Assembly: GCF_038069655.2 (NCBI RefSeq)
Contig: NZ_CP150951.2
Span: forward strand, 2,258,001-2,322,000
DNA length: 64,000 bases
Reading direction: 5' to 3'
DNA from: Yoonia sp. BS5-3
Lineage (GTDB): Bacteria > Pseudomonadota > Alphaproteobacteria > Rhodobacterales > Rhodobacteraceae
Shown here: positions 1 to 8,173 of the stretch, piece by piece
Numbering within the stretch: position 1 is the stretch's first letter
Layout: each line of letters starts with the position of its first letter
The notes under the pieces: model-generated
The model's input: the letters and a program-made list of their open reading frames with translations, nothing else
Database searches by the model: none
Told to the model about the DNA's origin: nothing
Made by a program: the position numbers and the translations under genes

Positions 1-142
1 AGCCGATCGAAACGCTACCGGGGCTGAATATCCCAAGGGGGATTAATGAAGAACTCGTGCGGCTCGACAAGGCGGCTAATCATGTTCATCGGACGGCAAT
101 GGCGGTCGAAAAGCCCAACAATGAAACGCCGTTTATCTATGA

Positions 143-2737
143 GAAGCTGATTGCACGCCAACAACGCTGGTATGCGCATGCCCATTACCATCCGTCGACA
201 TCGAAATCATCGACCCCAAAAGTGATGAAGCATGCGAACCCTTACCAGACGGGACAATTGGTGAGATCACGGTAAGAGGCCCAACCGTCTTTGAAGGGTA
301 TGACGATCAGGAAATTTCGGCTTTCACCAATCGGGGCTTCTTTCGAACCGGTGATCTGGGATGTTTTTCCTCGGACGGCTCCGGATGGTTGCAGATTACC
401 GGTCGGGTGAAAGACATCATCAATGTCGGAGGTGAAACCATTGCGCCGATGGATGTCGAAACGGCGCTGGAATGCTACCCACCATTTGTCGAAGCTGAAA
501 CCAAGCCGCAATTCATGGTCTTCGCCAGATCAAATTCCGAACTTGGCGAAGAAGTTGCTTTGGCTATCGCAAACGCGCCATCTGATTTGGACATAGCACA
601 TATCCATCAATGGGCGGCGCAGCAGCTGCCGGACGCTGCCGTCCCAAAATCCTATGTCATGATGCCCGCCTTGCCCCTGACAGCGACAGGAAAGCGACGC
701 CGTGTGGCCTTTGCTGCGCACTTCAATGCGCAGCTTGCATCACGTCCAATTGGCGCCCTGCAAAGTTTCATCTGGCAAGAAAGTGACCGGGCAGCCTATT
801 TGCTGGATGAGCAAAACACAAATCGTGCGCAAAAACCTTCGGCATCAACAACGTCCAGTATAACACTGGATGATGTTCTTTTGGCCGTCCAAGGTTTCTT
901 GAACCTTCCCGCGCCGATTGGGGTAGATACGCATTTGGGCGATGCGGGCGTCAACTCCTTTGTCGCAATGGAATTGGCTGTGCATCTTGGCAATCGCTTT
1001 GGCTGTTCCTTGCCCAATTGGATCGTCAGTGATCAGCCGTCCGTCCGTGCTTTGCATTCGACTATCGCGGGCGAAGTCGCAAAACCCGCCATTGCCGACA
1101 CTTCTTTTGATGCCAAGCGGCCCCACAATGAAAAACCCATTACGCGCATGCTATTCTTGCATGGGGAAGGCGCCGATGGGGATCTGATGGAAAAAAGCAT
1201 GCGGGCGACGCACTGGACGGGGCGGTTGTCTGACCGGATCGATTTCACCTTTATCGATGCCCCGCACCGCTGTGCACCTAAACTGGCTTTCCATCCTGTT
1301 GCATTTGAGGCCCGCCTTTATGGCAAAGCGCATTATTACAGCTGGGGCACTATGCAAACACAATCGTTGGCGGAAAGCGTTGCGCATGTGCAGAAAGCGT
1401 TGGAAAGTCTTGGACCGTTTGACGCAATCGGTGGGATTTGCAACGGTGCTCTGGTCGCGGCTTTGGTTGCTTCGCAAAATGCTGAATTGGAACTTCTTCT
1501 CAGCATGTCCGCAAGTCCGCTAGAGCGATTGGCCGACGGGGTTGATCAACTCAGACAGATTACGGCGCCCAATACAATCCACCTAGTTTCGGCCAAAGAT
1601 GAGATGCATTCAGTTGGGCAGCAGTTGGAAATCACCGCCCTTTGTAACAAGGCCACCGTGCTGCAGCATGATCGCGGACATGCTGTTCCGCTGCTAGAAC
1701 CCGATCTTGAGGACAATCTTCGTCGCGTTACGCATGGCGACTTGCACCTGCATCGGCAACCAGCGGTCAAACCCCATGCGCCGACAAATACATCTGAAAA
1801 CCGCGCAACTGTTGTGAAATACGCGCCGCGCGTCGCAAGCGTCATGGGGCGGGTTCTTAAGATGGATGAACCAGACATACGCGATGATTTCTTCAATGTC
1901 GGCGGCGACTCTCTGAAAGCCATCACATTGGCATTGCAGCTGGAAAAAGAGTTTCGTGTTGATCTACCTTTCGAACTCCTTTTCGAAAGGCCCGCAAGTG
2001 CAGAAAAAATCGCAGAGACGATCGCTGGACGTCTCAATCCTTCAACGCAACAAAGTGTCTTGGCACTCAATAATGCTCCATCTTCGCGCTTGATTTTTGC
2101 TTTGCCGATACTGAGCGGCATTACGTCCGGCTATATAGAAATCGCCCGCGCCCTTGAGGACGAGGTCCGGGTCGAAGCCGTGCGCAGCCATCTGCTGGTA
2201 TCAGGCCGTTGGCCATATTCTTGCAGCTTGGATGATGTTGCATTGGATCTAGCAACGACGATCGCGCAACGTAGTGATAGATCTGAAATTAATCTAATTG
2301 GTGCTTCTGCCGCCGGGATACTCGCTTTTGAGACGGCAAGACTTCTTGTCGATTGGGGCTTTAGTATTGGCTGTCTGGCGTTGATCGATACCGATTCCAC
2401 ACCTGACGGAAATCGGTGGCCAATTGCATTTGAAACTTTCTTCGAATGGGGCAAAGCGGTGTCTAAGTGGCGTCGCGGGAAAAAGTATCAACGCAGAACG
2501 TATCGCGAGTTCCACTTCCGTGCCCAACTGAACAGTTGGACCCCGCGTCCTATTCCAGCTGCGCGCCCTATGTTTTTTAAGGCAGAGCAGGGCACAATTG
2601 ATCAGGTGCAAATCCAACGGTGGCGGCATCTGTTGAATAACAGCCTCGAACTCATTTCCATCGAAGGTCGTCATGCCCGTTTCACAAAGCCTGATGTCGC
2701 CAGTCGAATTGCGCACTTTATCAACAGGCGGGTTTGA
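143..2737 (+). CDS. NRPS-like protein, 5' end partial or disrupted: adenylation tail, carrier, hydrolase, carrier, thioesterase
   Basis: Probably one multidomain enzyme that activates an acyl or amino acid and passes it between carrier domains. In reading order I see the C-terminal part of an AMP-binding domain (FFRTGDLG near 340, GRVKDIINVGGE near 400, lysine in TGKRRR near 690), a first carrier domain (GVNSF, serine codon at 956), an alpha/beta hydrolase resembling the FSH1 family (GGICNGA near 1433, GHAVPL near 1680), a second carrier (GGDSLKA, serine codon at 1910) and a C-terminal thioesterase (GASAAG, serine codon at 2306; GRHARF near 2668). The frame is open from 143, just after stops at 122 and 140, but the adenylation core motifs expected upstream are missing. 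A second frame is open from base 3 to 275, so a one-base loss around 150-185 is possible, as is a rearrangement. No start codon can be chosen. Domain order is confident; substrate and integrity are not. Confidence 0.65.
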   Translation, partial: EADCTPTTLVCACPLPSVDIEIIDPKSDEACEPLPDGTIGEITVRGPTVFEGYDDQEISAFTNRGFFRTGDLGCFSSDGSGWLQITGRVKDIINVGGETIAPMDVETALECYPPFVEAETKPQFMVFARSNSELGEEVALAIANAPSDLDIAHIHQWAAQQLPDAAVPKSYVMMPALPLTATGKRRRVAFAAHFNAQLASRPIGALQSFIWQESDRAAYLLDEQNTNRAQKPSASTTSSITLDDVLLAVQGFLNLPAPIGVDTHLGDAGVNSFVAMELAVHLGNRFGCSLPNWIVSDQPSVRALHSTIAGEVAKPAIADTSFDAKRPHNEKPITRMLFLHGEGADGDLMEKSMRATHWTGRLSDRIDFTFIDAPHRCAPKLAFHPVAFEARLYGKAHYYSWGTMQTQSLAESVAHVQKALESLGPFDAIGGICNGALVAALVASQNAELELLLSMSASPLERLADGVDQLRQITAPNTIHLVSAKDEMHSVGQQLEITALCNKATVLQHDRGHAVPLLEPDLEDNLRRVTHGDLHLHRQPAVKPHAPTNTSENRATVVKYAPRVASVMGRVLKMDEPDIRDDFFNVGGDSLKAITLALQLEKEFRVDLPFELLFERPASAEKIAETIAGRLNPSTQQSVLALNNAPSSRLIFALPILSGITSGYIEIARALEDEVRVEAVRSHLLVSGRWPYSCSLDDVALDLATTIAQRSDRSEINLIGASAAGILAFETARLLVDWGFSIGCLALIDTDSTPDGNRWPIAFETFFEWGKAVSKWRRGKKYQRRTYREFHFRAQLNSWTPRPIPAARPMFFKAEQGTIDQVQIQRWRHLLNNSLELISIEGRHARFTKPDVASRIAHFINRRV

Positions 2738-2738
2738 A

Positions 2739-2757
2739 GCGCCGATGTGATCGGCGC
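2739..2757 (+). terminator. stem-loop just after the NRPS-like gene
   Basis: A perfect 8-bp stem (gcgccgat / atcggcgc) with a 3-nt loop begins two bases after the stop codon. No T-run follows, so termination is an inference from position. I see no gene in the remaining bases to 3035. Confidence 0.4.
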
Positions 2758-3035
2758 AAACCGAGTAGATCTCAAACGACGAGGCCGTGGCGCCCAACTT
2801 ACGCAGAGTGGTGTTTCACGGCGTTTGGGACGCAAAGCTCTACAACCGAGATTGCGCCGTCAACTTGCGGATGCACGCACAAGTAGGGCTCCATTGCCGA
2901 TAAACGATTGCGCTGCACGATCTGGAAACACACCGTTTCCAAGGGCCGTCAGCGAAACTTGAGTTTCGCCCAACTTGTACCAAATTTGGCCGCCAAATCG
3001 TGGATGTCACGAGTTATAAGTTATGAGGTAAGAGT

Positions 3036-3980
3036 ATGAAATTTCTGTGTTTTGGGGCGGCAGCACTGTCTGCCTCGTTGACATTATGCAACGCACAAGT
3101 TTTGGCAGATGAGCAAGATGCGCTAGAGGTTCTATCGGCCCTGCATAATGCTGATGTTCTGTCACGCGGGATTGAGTCTGACGGAGCTGATCGTATCCGT
3201 TACGCACAACGCCTCACAATGCTCACGCAAAAGGTTGCGGCGGCATCCTGTGCGCTGACATCGGATGTCGCCATTGATGAAAGCTACGCCGATCTTGAAG
3301 AGGCGATGCATGAAACGGACATCATCCTGGATGCGCTCAAATTCGGTAATGAAGCCTTGCATATTCTGGGGCCGGAAGAAAACAGACGCACGCTCCATGA
3401 CCTTCAGGAATTACGGACCGAGTGGTACGAAACGCATACCGCCGTAGAGGCTGTTTTGGCTGATGGCCACAACGTTGATAGCGCTCATGTCATTGACGAT
3501 CACAATCTTTCGTTACTCGATAAGGCGACAGTGGTCGCCTCTGATATCTTGGGACAATATTCCCATCCATATGAGATGACCCAGGCAGATGCACTTCTGA
3601 TCAACATTGCAGGTCGCCAACAGATGCTGACCCAGAAAATGTCAAAAGATGCCTGTGAAATCTGGACGGGGTATCACGCTGATATTGGTCGCGAGGATCT
3701 TGAAGCCACTATGGTGATTTTTGAAAACTCTTTGCACGCACTGCGCTATGGCATGCCTGAAGCAGGCGTTGTTGCGGCACCAACGCCTGAGATCGAGGCT
3801 GACTTGGACAGTATCCTCGAACGTTGGGGCGTCATACGCACAAACCTTGATTTGCTCCTTGCGGGCGAAGAGCTGGATATGGCCCAGAAATATGAGATAT
3901 TTCACGACTTCAATGAAGAGTTGAAAGAAATAGATCACCTGGTCAACGACTACCGGGCCTATGTGGAACGACACCACTAG
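3036..3980 (+). CDS. secreted protein with two PilJ-type (type IV pili sensor N-terminal) repeats
   Basis: A 314-residue exported protein. Residues 1-24 form a signal peptide (hydrophobic core, then VLADEQ). Two copies of the helical PilJ/NarX-like sensor module follow: one around RYAQRLTMLTQKVAAASCAL (residues 54-73) and one around NIAGRQQMLTQKMSKDACEI (about 190-209). Both carry the family hallmark of an R..ML(T/S)QK(M/R) helix. In PilJ and NarX this module is the periplasmic ligand-sensing part of a membrane receptor. Here there is no transmembrane helix after the signal and no HAMP, kinase or methyl-accepting domain, so it would act as a free periplasmic or secreted binding protein. The start is supported by a GAGGTAAG ribosome site shortly upstream. 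No partner receptor gene is adjacent; the neighbours are accessory DNA. Confidence 0.75.
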   Translation: MKFLCFGAAALSASLTLCNAQVLADEQDALEVLSALHNADVLSRGIESDGADRIRYAQRLTMLTQKVAAASCALTSDVAIDESYADLEEAMHETDIILDALKFGNEALHILGPEENRRTLHDLQELRTEWYETHTAVEAVLADGHNVDSAHVIDDHNLSLLDKATVVASDILGQYSHPYEMTQADALLINIAGRQQMLTQKMSKDACEIWTGYHADIGREDLEATMVIFENSLHALRYGMPEAGVVAAPTPEIEADLDSILERWGVIRTNLDLLLAGEELDMAQKYEIFHDFNEELKEIDHLVNDYRAYVERHH

Positions 3981-4101
3981 GGTTCGGGCCAAGATGACGA
4001 TCGATAGGTTTGAAGCGTAAGCGTTACAACGGCATCCCTCCATAACATCTATATTTTCTTAAAGCGTATCGTAAATTGGGGCAGTCTTTTGTCGTTCAGT
4101 T

Positions 4102-4443
4102 TCATCGATGCCGCTGTTTGACATCGTTAATCACACCCTGACACGGATCTCGTCGACCGTTAGTTATGGCCCAAAGCTGTCGCATCTGGAAGGTATCCTC
4201 ATGCCAACGGTAGCTCATGAACTCACTTTCCGCCGACGCGCCAGTTGCCAACCTCTGCACTCGCTCCCGCACCAAATTTATCGAGTCTTCATCCACGTCC
4301 AAGCCATCGATAGTTTCGCCATAAAATCTGAGCCATTCTTCATCGCGAACTTTACTTTCGACATTTCCAAGAATGTTATTCAATAACTCAACTAGTTGCT
4401 CGTTATTGCTCTCACTTATCTGCTCTTGCAGACTTGCTCCCAA
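4102..4443 (-). CDS. small hypothetical protein, possibly a remnant
   Basis: Up to 113 residues, acidic and helical in the first 80 (NNEQLVELLNNILGNV; WLRFYGETIDGLDVDEDS). I do not recognise a family. The reading begins at a TTG at 4443, has no in-frame ATG nearby and no clear ribosome site, and the frame is open a further 15 codons upstream to a stop, so either the true start is a rare codon or the gene has lost its head. It lies about 200 bases from the left end of the IS3 element, in DNA that looks AT-richer than the core genes. Bases 4444-4644 hold nothing I can assign. Confidence 0.35.
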   Translation of the reverse strand: MGASLQEQISESNNEQLVELLNNILGNVESKVRDEEWLRFYGETIDGLDVDEDSINLVRERVQRLATGASAESEFMSYRWHEDTFQMRQLWAITNGRRDPCQGVINDVKQRHR

Positions 4444-4644
4444 CAGGAAGTGTTTTCGAATTGCTGCCGGTCGTGGGGTTTCATGCTAGCGGCAGCTCTT
4501 ACGGAAAGCCGCCATTAGTGCAGACTGCAGCTAATGACCACAAAGAGCCCTTATTGCCGGATGCTGCAACGTGCACGAACGGCCATTTTCGGGACCATTT
4601 TCCAAAAGAAAGATCGCCTGCAAACTGTCCGTCGTCAGGGATTT

Positions 4645-4687
4645 TGGGACAGATGGCTGCCTAACCTAAGAGAGGGTCTGGCGCATC
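4645..4687 (+). repeat. IS3 element left inverted end
   Basis: Begins TGGGACAG and ends in CTGGCGCATC. It matches the reverse complement of 6072-6117 in two blocks separated by a divergent middle. Confidence 0.75.
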
Positions 4688-4699
4688 TGGCTGTCGTGA

Positions 4700-5680
4700 T
4701 TATGCGGCGGATTTGCGGTGAAGCAAGCGTCGCGTTTCGATGGTCTTTCGCTTGATCCTTTCTCGTTGTTTCAAAATAGTCTCCCCGCGCCCGAAGTAGA
4801 CATCGGCAGGCGTGAGGTTCTGCAGGCCTTCGTGATAACGCCGGTGGTTGTAGTGATCGACAAAGGCATCGATCTGTTGTCTGAGATCACCGGGCAGGTA
4901 GTAGTTTTCAAGCAGAATGCGGTTCTTTAGCGTTTGATGCCACCTTTCGATCTTGCCCTGGGTTTGCGGGTGATATGGCGCACCTCGAACATGATCCATC
5001 TTCTGATCTTCCAGCCAATCAGCCAGTTCGCCCGAGATGTAGCTCGACCCGTTGTCACTGAGCAGGCGCGGCTTGTGCAGCACCGTCGCCTGATCGCAGC
5101 CCGAAGCCTGCAGCGCGAGGTCGAGCGTATCGGTCACATCTTCGGCCTTCATCGTTGTGCAGAGCTTCCAGGCGATGATGTAGCGGCTGTAATCATCGAG
5201 GATAGTGCTGAGATAGAACCAGCCCCATCCGATGACCTTCAGATATGTGAAGTCGGTTTGCCATAGCTCGTTGGGACGCGTTGTCTTTTCTTTGAACTCG
5301 TCGGCGGCTGACAGAACCACATAGGCCGGGCTGGTGATCAGATCATAAGACTTGAGGATGCGATATACGGAAGCCTCTGACACAAAATACTTTTCTGTAT
5401 CAGTAAACTGAACGGCCAACTCGCGCGGAGACAGGTCGCTTTCCTGCAAAGCCAGGTCCCTGATCTTCTCTCGAATGGGCTCGGGAATGCGGTTCCAGAC
5501 CCGTGACGGTATCGGACTACGATCGTCAAGCGCCTCGGGGCCACCTGACATATACCGGTCGTACCAGCGGTAGAAGGTGGTCCTGGGAATCCCCAGCTTG
5601 TCCAGGGTTCGCTTGATCGGGAGATGCGAGCCTTCGACCAGGCGAATGATCTCCAGTTTCTCAGATGCGGGGTACCTCAT
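4700..5680 (-). CDS. IS3-family transposase OrfB (DDE integrase core)
   Basis: 326 residues. The N-terminal third is a helix-turn-helix and HTH-like region (IPRTTFYRWYDRYMSGGP), followed by an rve-type catalytic core with the acidic triad in the expected settings: D in WQTDFTYLK, D in SDNGSSY and E in GKIERWHQTLK. It cuts and joins DNA at the element ends. The ATG overlaps the stop of OrfA as ATGA, which suggests translational coupling rather than the -1 slippage common in IS3 elements; I see no A6G slip site at the junction. The length is typical of the family and there is no internal stop. Confidence 0.93.
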   Translation of the reverse strand: MRYPASEKLEIIRLVEGSHLPIKRTLDKLGIPRTTFYRWYDRYMSGGPEALDDRSPIPSRVWNRIPEPIREKIRDLALQESDLSPRELAVQFTDTEKYFVSEASVYRILKSYDLITSPAYVVLSAADEFKEKTTRPNELWQTDFTYLKVIGWGWFYLSTILDDYSRYIIAWKLCTTMKAEDVTDTLDLALQASGCDQATVLHKPRLLSDNGSSYISGELADWLEDQKMDHVRGAPYHPQTQGKIERWHQTLKNRILLENYYLPGDLRQQIDAFVDHYNHRRYHEGLQNLTPADVYFGRGETILKQRERIKRKTIETRRLLHRKSAA

Positions 5681-6057
5681 TCGTCGTCCTCCCCATCCCC
5701 GAGCATGCTTTTTTTGAGCAGCCGTAGCTCCAGGGCTTGTTCAGCGACGACCTCTTTCAAATCACGGGATTCCCGACGAAGGTCTTTGACTTCGGTCGAC
5801 GTCGCTGCACGGGCCGTGTCGCCAGCCAGACGCTTCTTGCCCGCTTCAAGGAACTCTTTGGACCAGCTATAATACAGGCTCTGAGCAATGCCCTCTCGAC
5901 GGCAAAGCTCGGCAATGCTGTCCTCACCCTTAAGGCCGTCCAGCACGATCCTAATCTTCTCTTCGGCGGAATACTGTTTGCGCGTCGCACGGCGGATGTC
6001 TTTGACGACCTTATCACCGTGGCTCTTACGTGTTCCGGGTTTCTGTCTCATCTCCAC
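5677..6057 (-). CDS. IS3-family transposase OrfA (helix-turn-helix)
   Basis: 126 residues. A helix-turn-helix of the transposase_8 type (KIRIVLDGLKGEDSIAELCR, then GIAQSLYYSWSKEFLEAG) is followed by a C-terminal coiled-coil leucine zipper (ESRDLKEVVAEQALELRLLK). It binds the element ends and multimerises with OrfB. It lies upstream of OrfB on the same strand and ends inside the OrfB start codon. An ATG two codons downstream of the chosen one is possible. Confidence 0.9.
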   Translation of the reverse strand: MEMRQKPGTRKSHGDKVVKDIRRATRKQYSAEEKIRIVLDGLKGEDSIAELCRREGIAQSLYYSWSKEFLEAGKKRLAGDTARAATSTEVKDLRRESRDLKEVVAEQALELRLLKKSMLGDGEDDE

Positions 6058-6071
6058 TCCTTGGTGGTTAC

Positions 6072-6117
6072 GATGTGCCAGAAACCCTCCCTTATCAAAT
6101 CGGCCTAAACTGTCCCA
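6072..6117 (-). repeat. IS3 element right inverted end
   Basis: Read on the minus strand it begins TGGGACAG and includes GGGAGGGTTTCTGGCACATC, partner of the left end at 4645-4687. It supplies the last codons and the stop of the truncated gene to its right. Confidence 0.75.
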
Positions 6118-7108
6118 TAGGCGCTGACGTCAGACAATTTGGCGTGTAAGTGAACGAACCATCCGAATTCAGGACAACTGTGCCGTTTGTCGGACCGGTT
6201 ACGGGTGTGGTGTTGACCGTAATCGTTGTCCCTTCGGGGTCATTATCTACACCGTTGTCATTGTTGGTAATGACGTTATCGACGACATCCACATTAACTG
6301 GCGTGATGTAGTCATCGTCGAACGCCAATGGCGGCAGATTTGGAAACGGGGCGATTGGACAGGAAAAGCCGTCGTTGTTACCAGAAGCGTCGGCTTGCGC
6401 GACAAATTCAGCAAATGGGCTGCCTGTATCGTAGTCAAAGATCTCCCAAATTTCTCCGGTGTTGTTGTTGAAGGTGAACAACCGGCCATTCAAGTCGGTC
6501 CATGTCGCGCCAAAACCGCCGCCCGGCAAGCCACCCGTTATCGGGATATTCTCTTTCGTGCTGTCGGTAATATTGTATCGGTACATGGTCGAACTGGAGA
6601 AACCGATCAGATAGTCATCGCCACCAAACTGCAAAAACGCAATATCAGCCGGACCGCCATTGGGTCCCGCGAAACTCACATTCGTGACGACACCTGTGGC
6701 GAGATCGATCCGCCGATAGGTGGTATGGTTTGTCCGCAACCAATAGTTGTTAGCATTGTCGACATCACCAGAATAGCTGAACGCTATTCCGCTAAAGGCG
6801 ACCTCTGTTGATCCATCCGATCCGATCCGGATGATGTTTGAACCCTGTGAACCATAGGCATAGTCATCAAGGATATTGTACCCGGTCGCATTGTAAGATC
6901 CCTGATTGGATCCAACGTTCTGGTAGGATGAGGTCAAAGGATCAAAGATGCGCAACTGGCCGGACTGAACCTGGTAGATTTCGCCTGGTCCCGAACAGTC
7001 AAAAGTAGGCAGAGTAGACTGAGCAGATACTGGACTGCTCCAAACGCCTACAATCGCCGCAACCAACGAACTTGCGACTGCGGTCGCCTTGAGCTTAGCA
7101 GTTCTCAT
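6095..7108 (-). pseudogene. surface/exported protein gene truncated by the IS3 element
   Basis: What remains encodes about 330 genuine residues: a signal peptide (1-29, ending PVSAQS), a beta-propeller-like region resembling DUF6923 (GYNILDDYAYG, repeated G-N/D loops) and the start of a cadherin-like bacterial Ig domain (NGTVVLNSDGSFTYTPN) that normally repeats in adhesins. After the IS junction at 6118 the frame runs into the element and stops at 6095, so the last eight residues are IS-encoded. The ribosome site AAGGAGG (7114-7120) is strong, so the truncated product may still be made and exported. The missing C-terminal part is not found to the left of the element. Confidence 0.8.
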
Positions 7109-7120
7109 CTTGCCCTCCTT

Positions 7121-7745
7121 ATACGTATTGCACGTATTCTTGTTGCTCCTTGGTCAACACGCCCAAAATCACGAATTGAACCCGCTCCAGCAACCAAAGG
7201 ACACATCTAGTTAATTCGGCACAATCAAAGGTTAATATTTCGTAAACTTTTCTAGGCAACGTTTGCTAAGGCGTTGAGATCGTTGTAAATACATGACGCA
7301 CCAACCGCGGTGCACTTTTGTCCAAATAAGCACGTATTGCAGGGGTTGATACGGGGAAAATTTCGAAAACACACTCATAGTTGACGCTGCAGGTAAGCTG
7401 CAGCATTCCGAATTCCCGAAGCAGATATTCGAATGCGGATTTTGTGCGGCTGCTTTGTCCGCATTGCAGTCATCGATGCGCTGCTCAGCCAAGCTCCGGT
7501 TCGAGAGTGCACGCAATCTCACTAAGACTGTGTGCACAGCCAAATGAGATCGAGCTGCTCAATCCTTTGGGAGTATGTACCAAACAATGTGCGGGACACA
7601 GCGGGTACGTTTAACCGTCAAGCATCGCTCAAGGCCCTACATGAGCGTCTGGCAAGGCAATCATTCACATTCTTCCGGGCTTGGCGACGCCCCAGCCTAT
7701 CAGAGTGTTTAATCGACTATCTGTGCTGCAGGAAGTCATAGCCTA
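7121..7745. other. about 625 bases without a recognisable gene
   Basis: Short open readings occur on both strands but none has a ribosome site, family motif or plausible composition. The right-hand part of this stretch should contain the promoter of the truncated surface gene. The motif ACGTATT occurs twice 9 bases apart at 7123 and 7132; its meaning is unknown. Confidence 0.5.
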
Positions 7746-8114
7746 CTACGGTGCTTCAATTTTAGTTATGGCTACTAGGCGATCGAATTTTTCTCTAGAA
7801 ATTAGGGCGAACCGTTCGCCGAACTCATCAATGAGAAAGATAGGATGATCCTCCGCAAGTCTAAAATACGCGTCGGCGTTACCTTGAAACTGCGTGGCGG
7901 TGATTTCGTTTTTGGATATTAAGCTGCTGACGGCGATGGCATCACAAATGAGCTGCGTGGTGAGCTCTTAAAGCGGTAGTTCCTTGTCTACTGCCAGCAA
8001 TTGTAACGCCGGGAATACTGGCTCTGGGAGATCTGGGATGGTAAGATGCGGCACGGCATTGGGTCCCAATGATTGACAGTATTCGGCGCGTATCTCGAAT
8101 TGTGATGATTTCAT
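7746..8114 (-). pseudogene. small gene split by an in-frame TAA, antitoxin-like second half
   Basis: A single minus-strand frame runs from an ATG at 8114 to a TAG at 7746-7748 (122 codons), broken only by a TAA at 7968-7970. The first part is 48 residues (MKSSQFEIRAEYC ... VDKELPL). The second part has no in-frame ATG, GTG or TTG and reads like a Phd/YefM-type antitoxin (NEITATQFQGNADAYFRLAE, then LIDEFGERFALISREKFDRL). The resemblance is by eye and weak. No toxin gene is recognisable on either side. The simplest reading is a nonsense-mutated remnant; a separate short protein from the first part is possible. Confidence 0.4.
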
Positions 8115-8173
8115 ACGACGCTAGGTTTTCGCGTGTGACGGGGGACGACCCGTTGCCAATCCGAGCCATCGAA

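Larger units (their letters stand above)
4645..6117 (-). mobile_element. IS3-family insertion sequence, about 1473 bp
   Basis: Two overlapping transposase genes lie on the minus strand between imperfect inverted ends that start 5'-TGGGACAG and end in CA, the TG...CA termini usual for IS3 elements. The ends share an outer block (TGGGACAG) and an inner block (GAGGGT, then CTGGC(G/A)CATC). No target-site duplication is visible: the flanks read gattt on the left and taggc on the right. Together with the missing remainder of the interrupted gene on the left, this suggests a deletion or rearrangement after insertion. Both genes look intact, so the element may still be active. Confidence 0.85.

Noticed and set aside
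4434..4755. Short open frames left of the IS3 element
   Set aside because: They run into the element end, have no ribosome sites and resemble no protein.
4640..6122. Target-site duplication of the IS3 element
   Set aside because: Flanking bases on the two sides do not match in any 3-5 base register.
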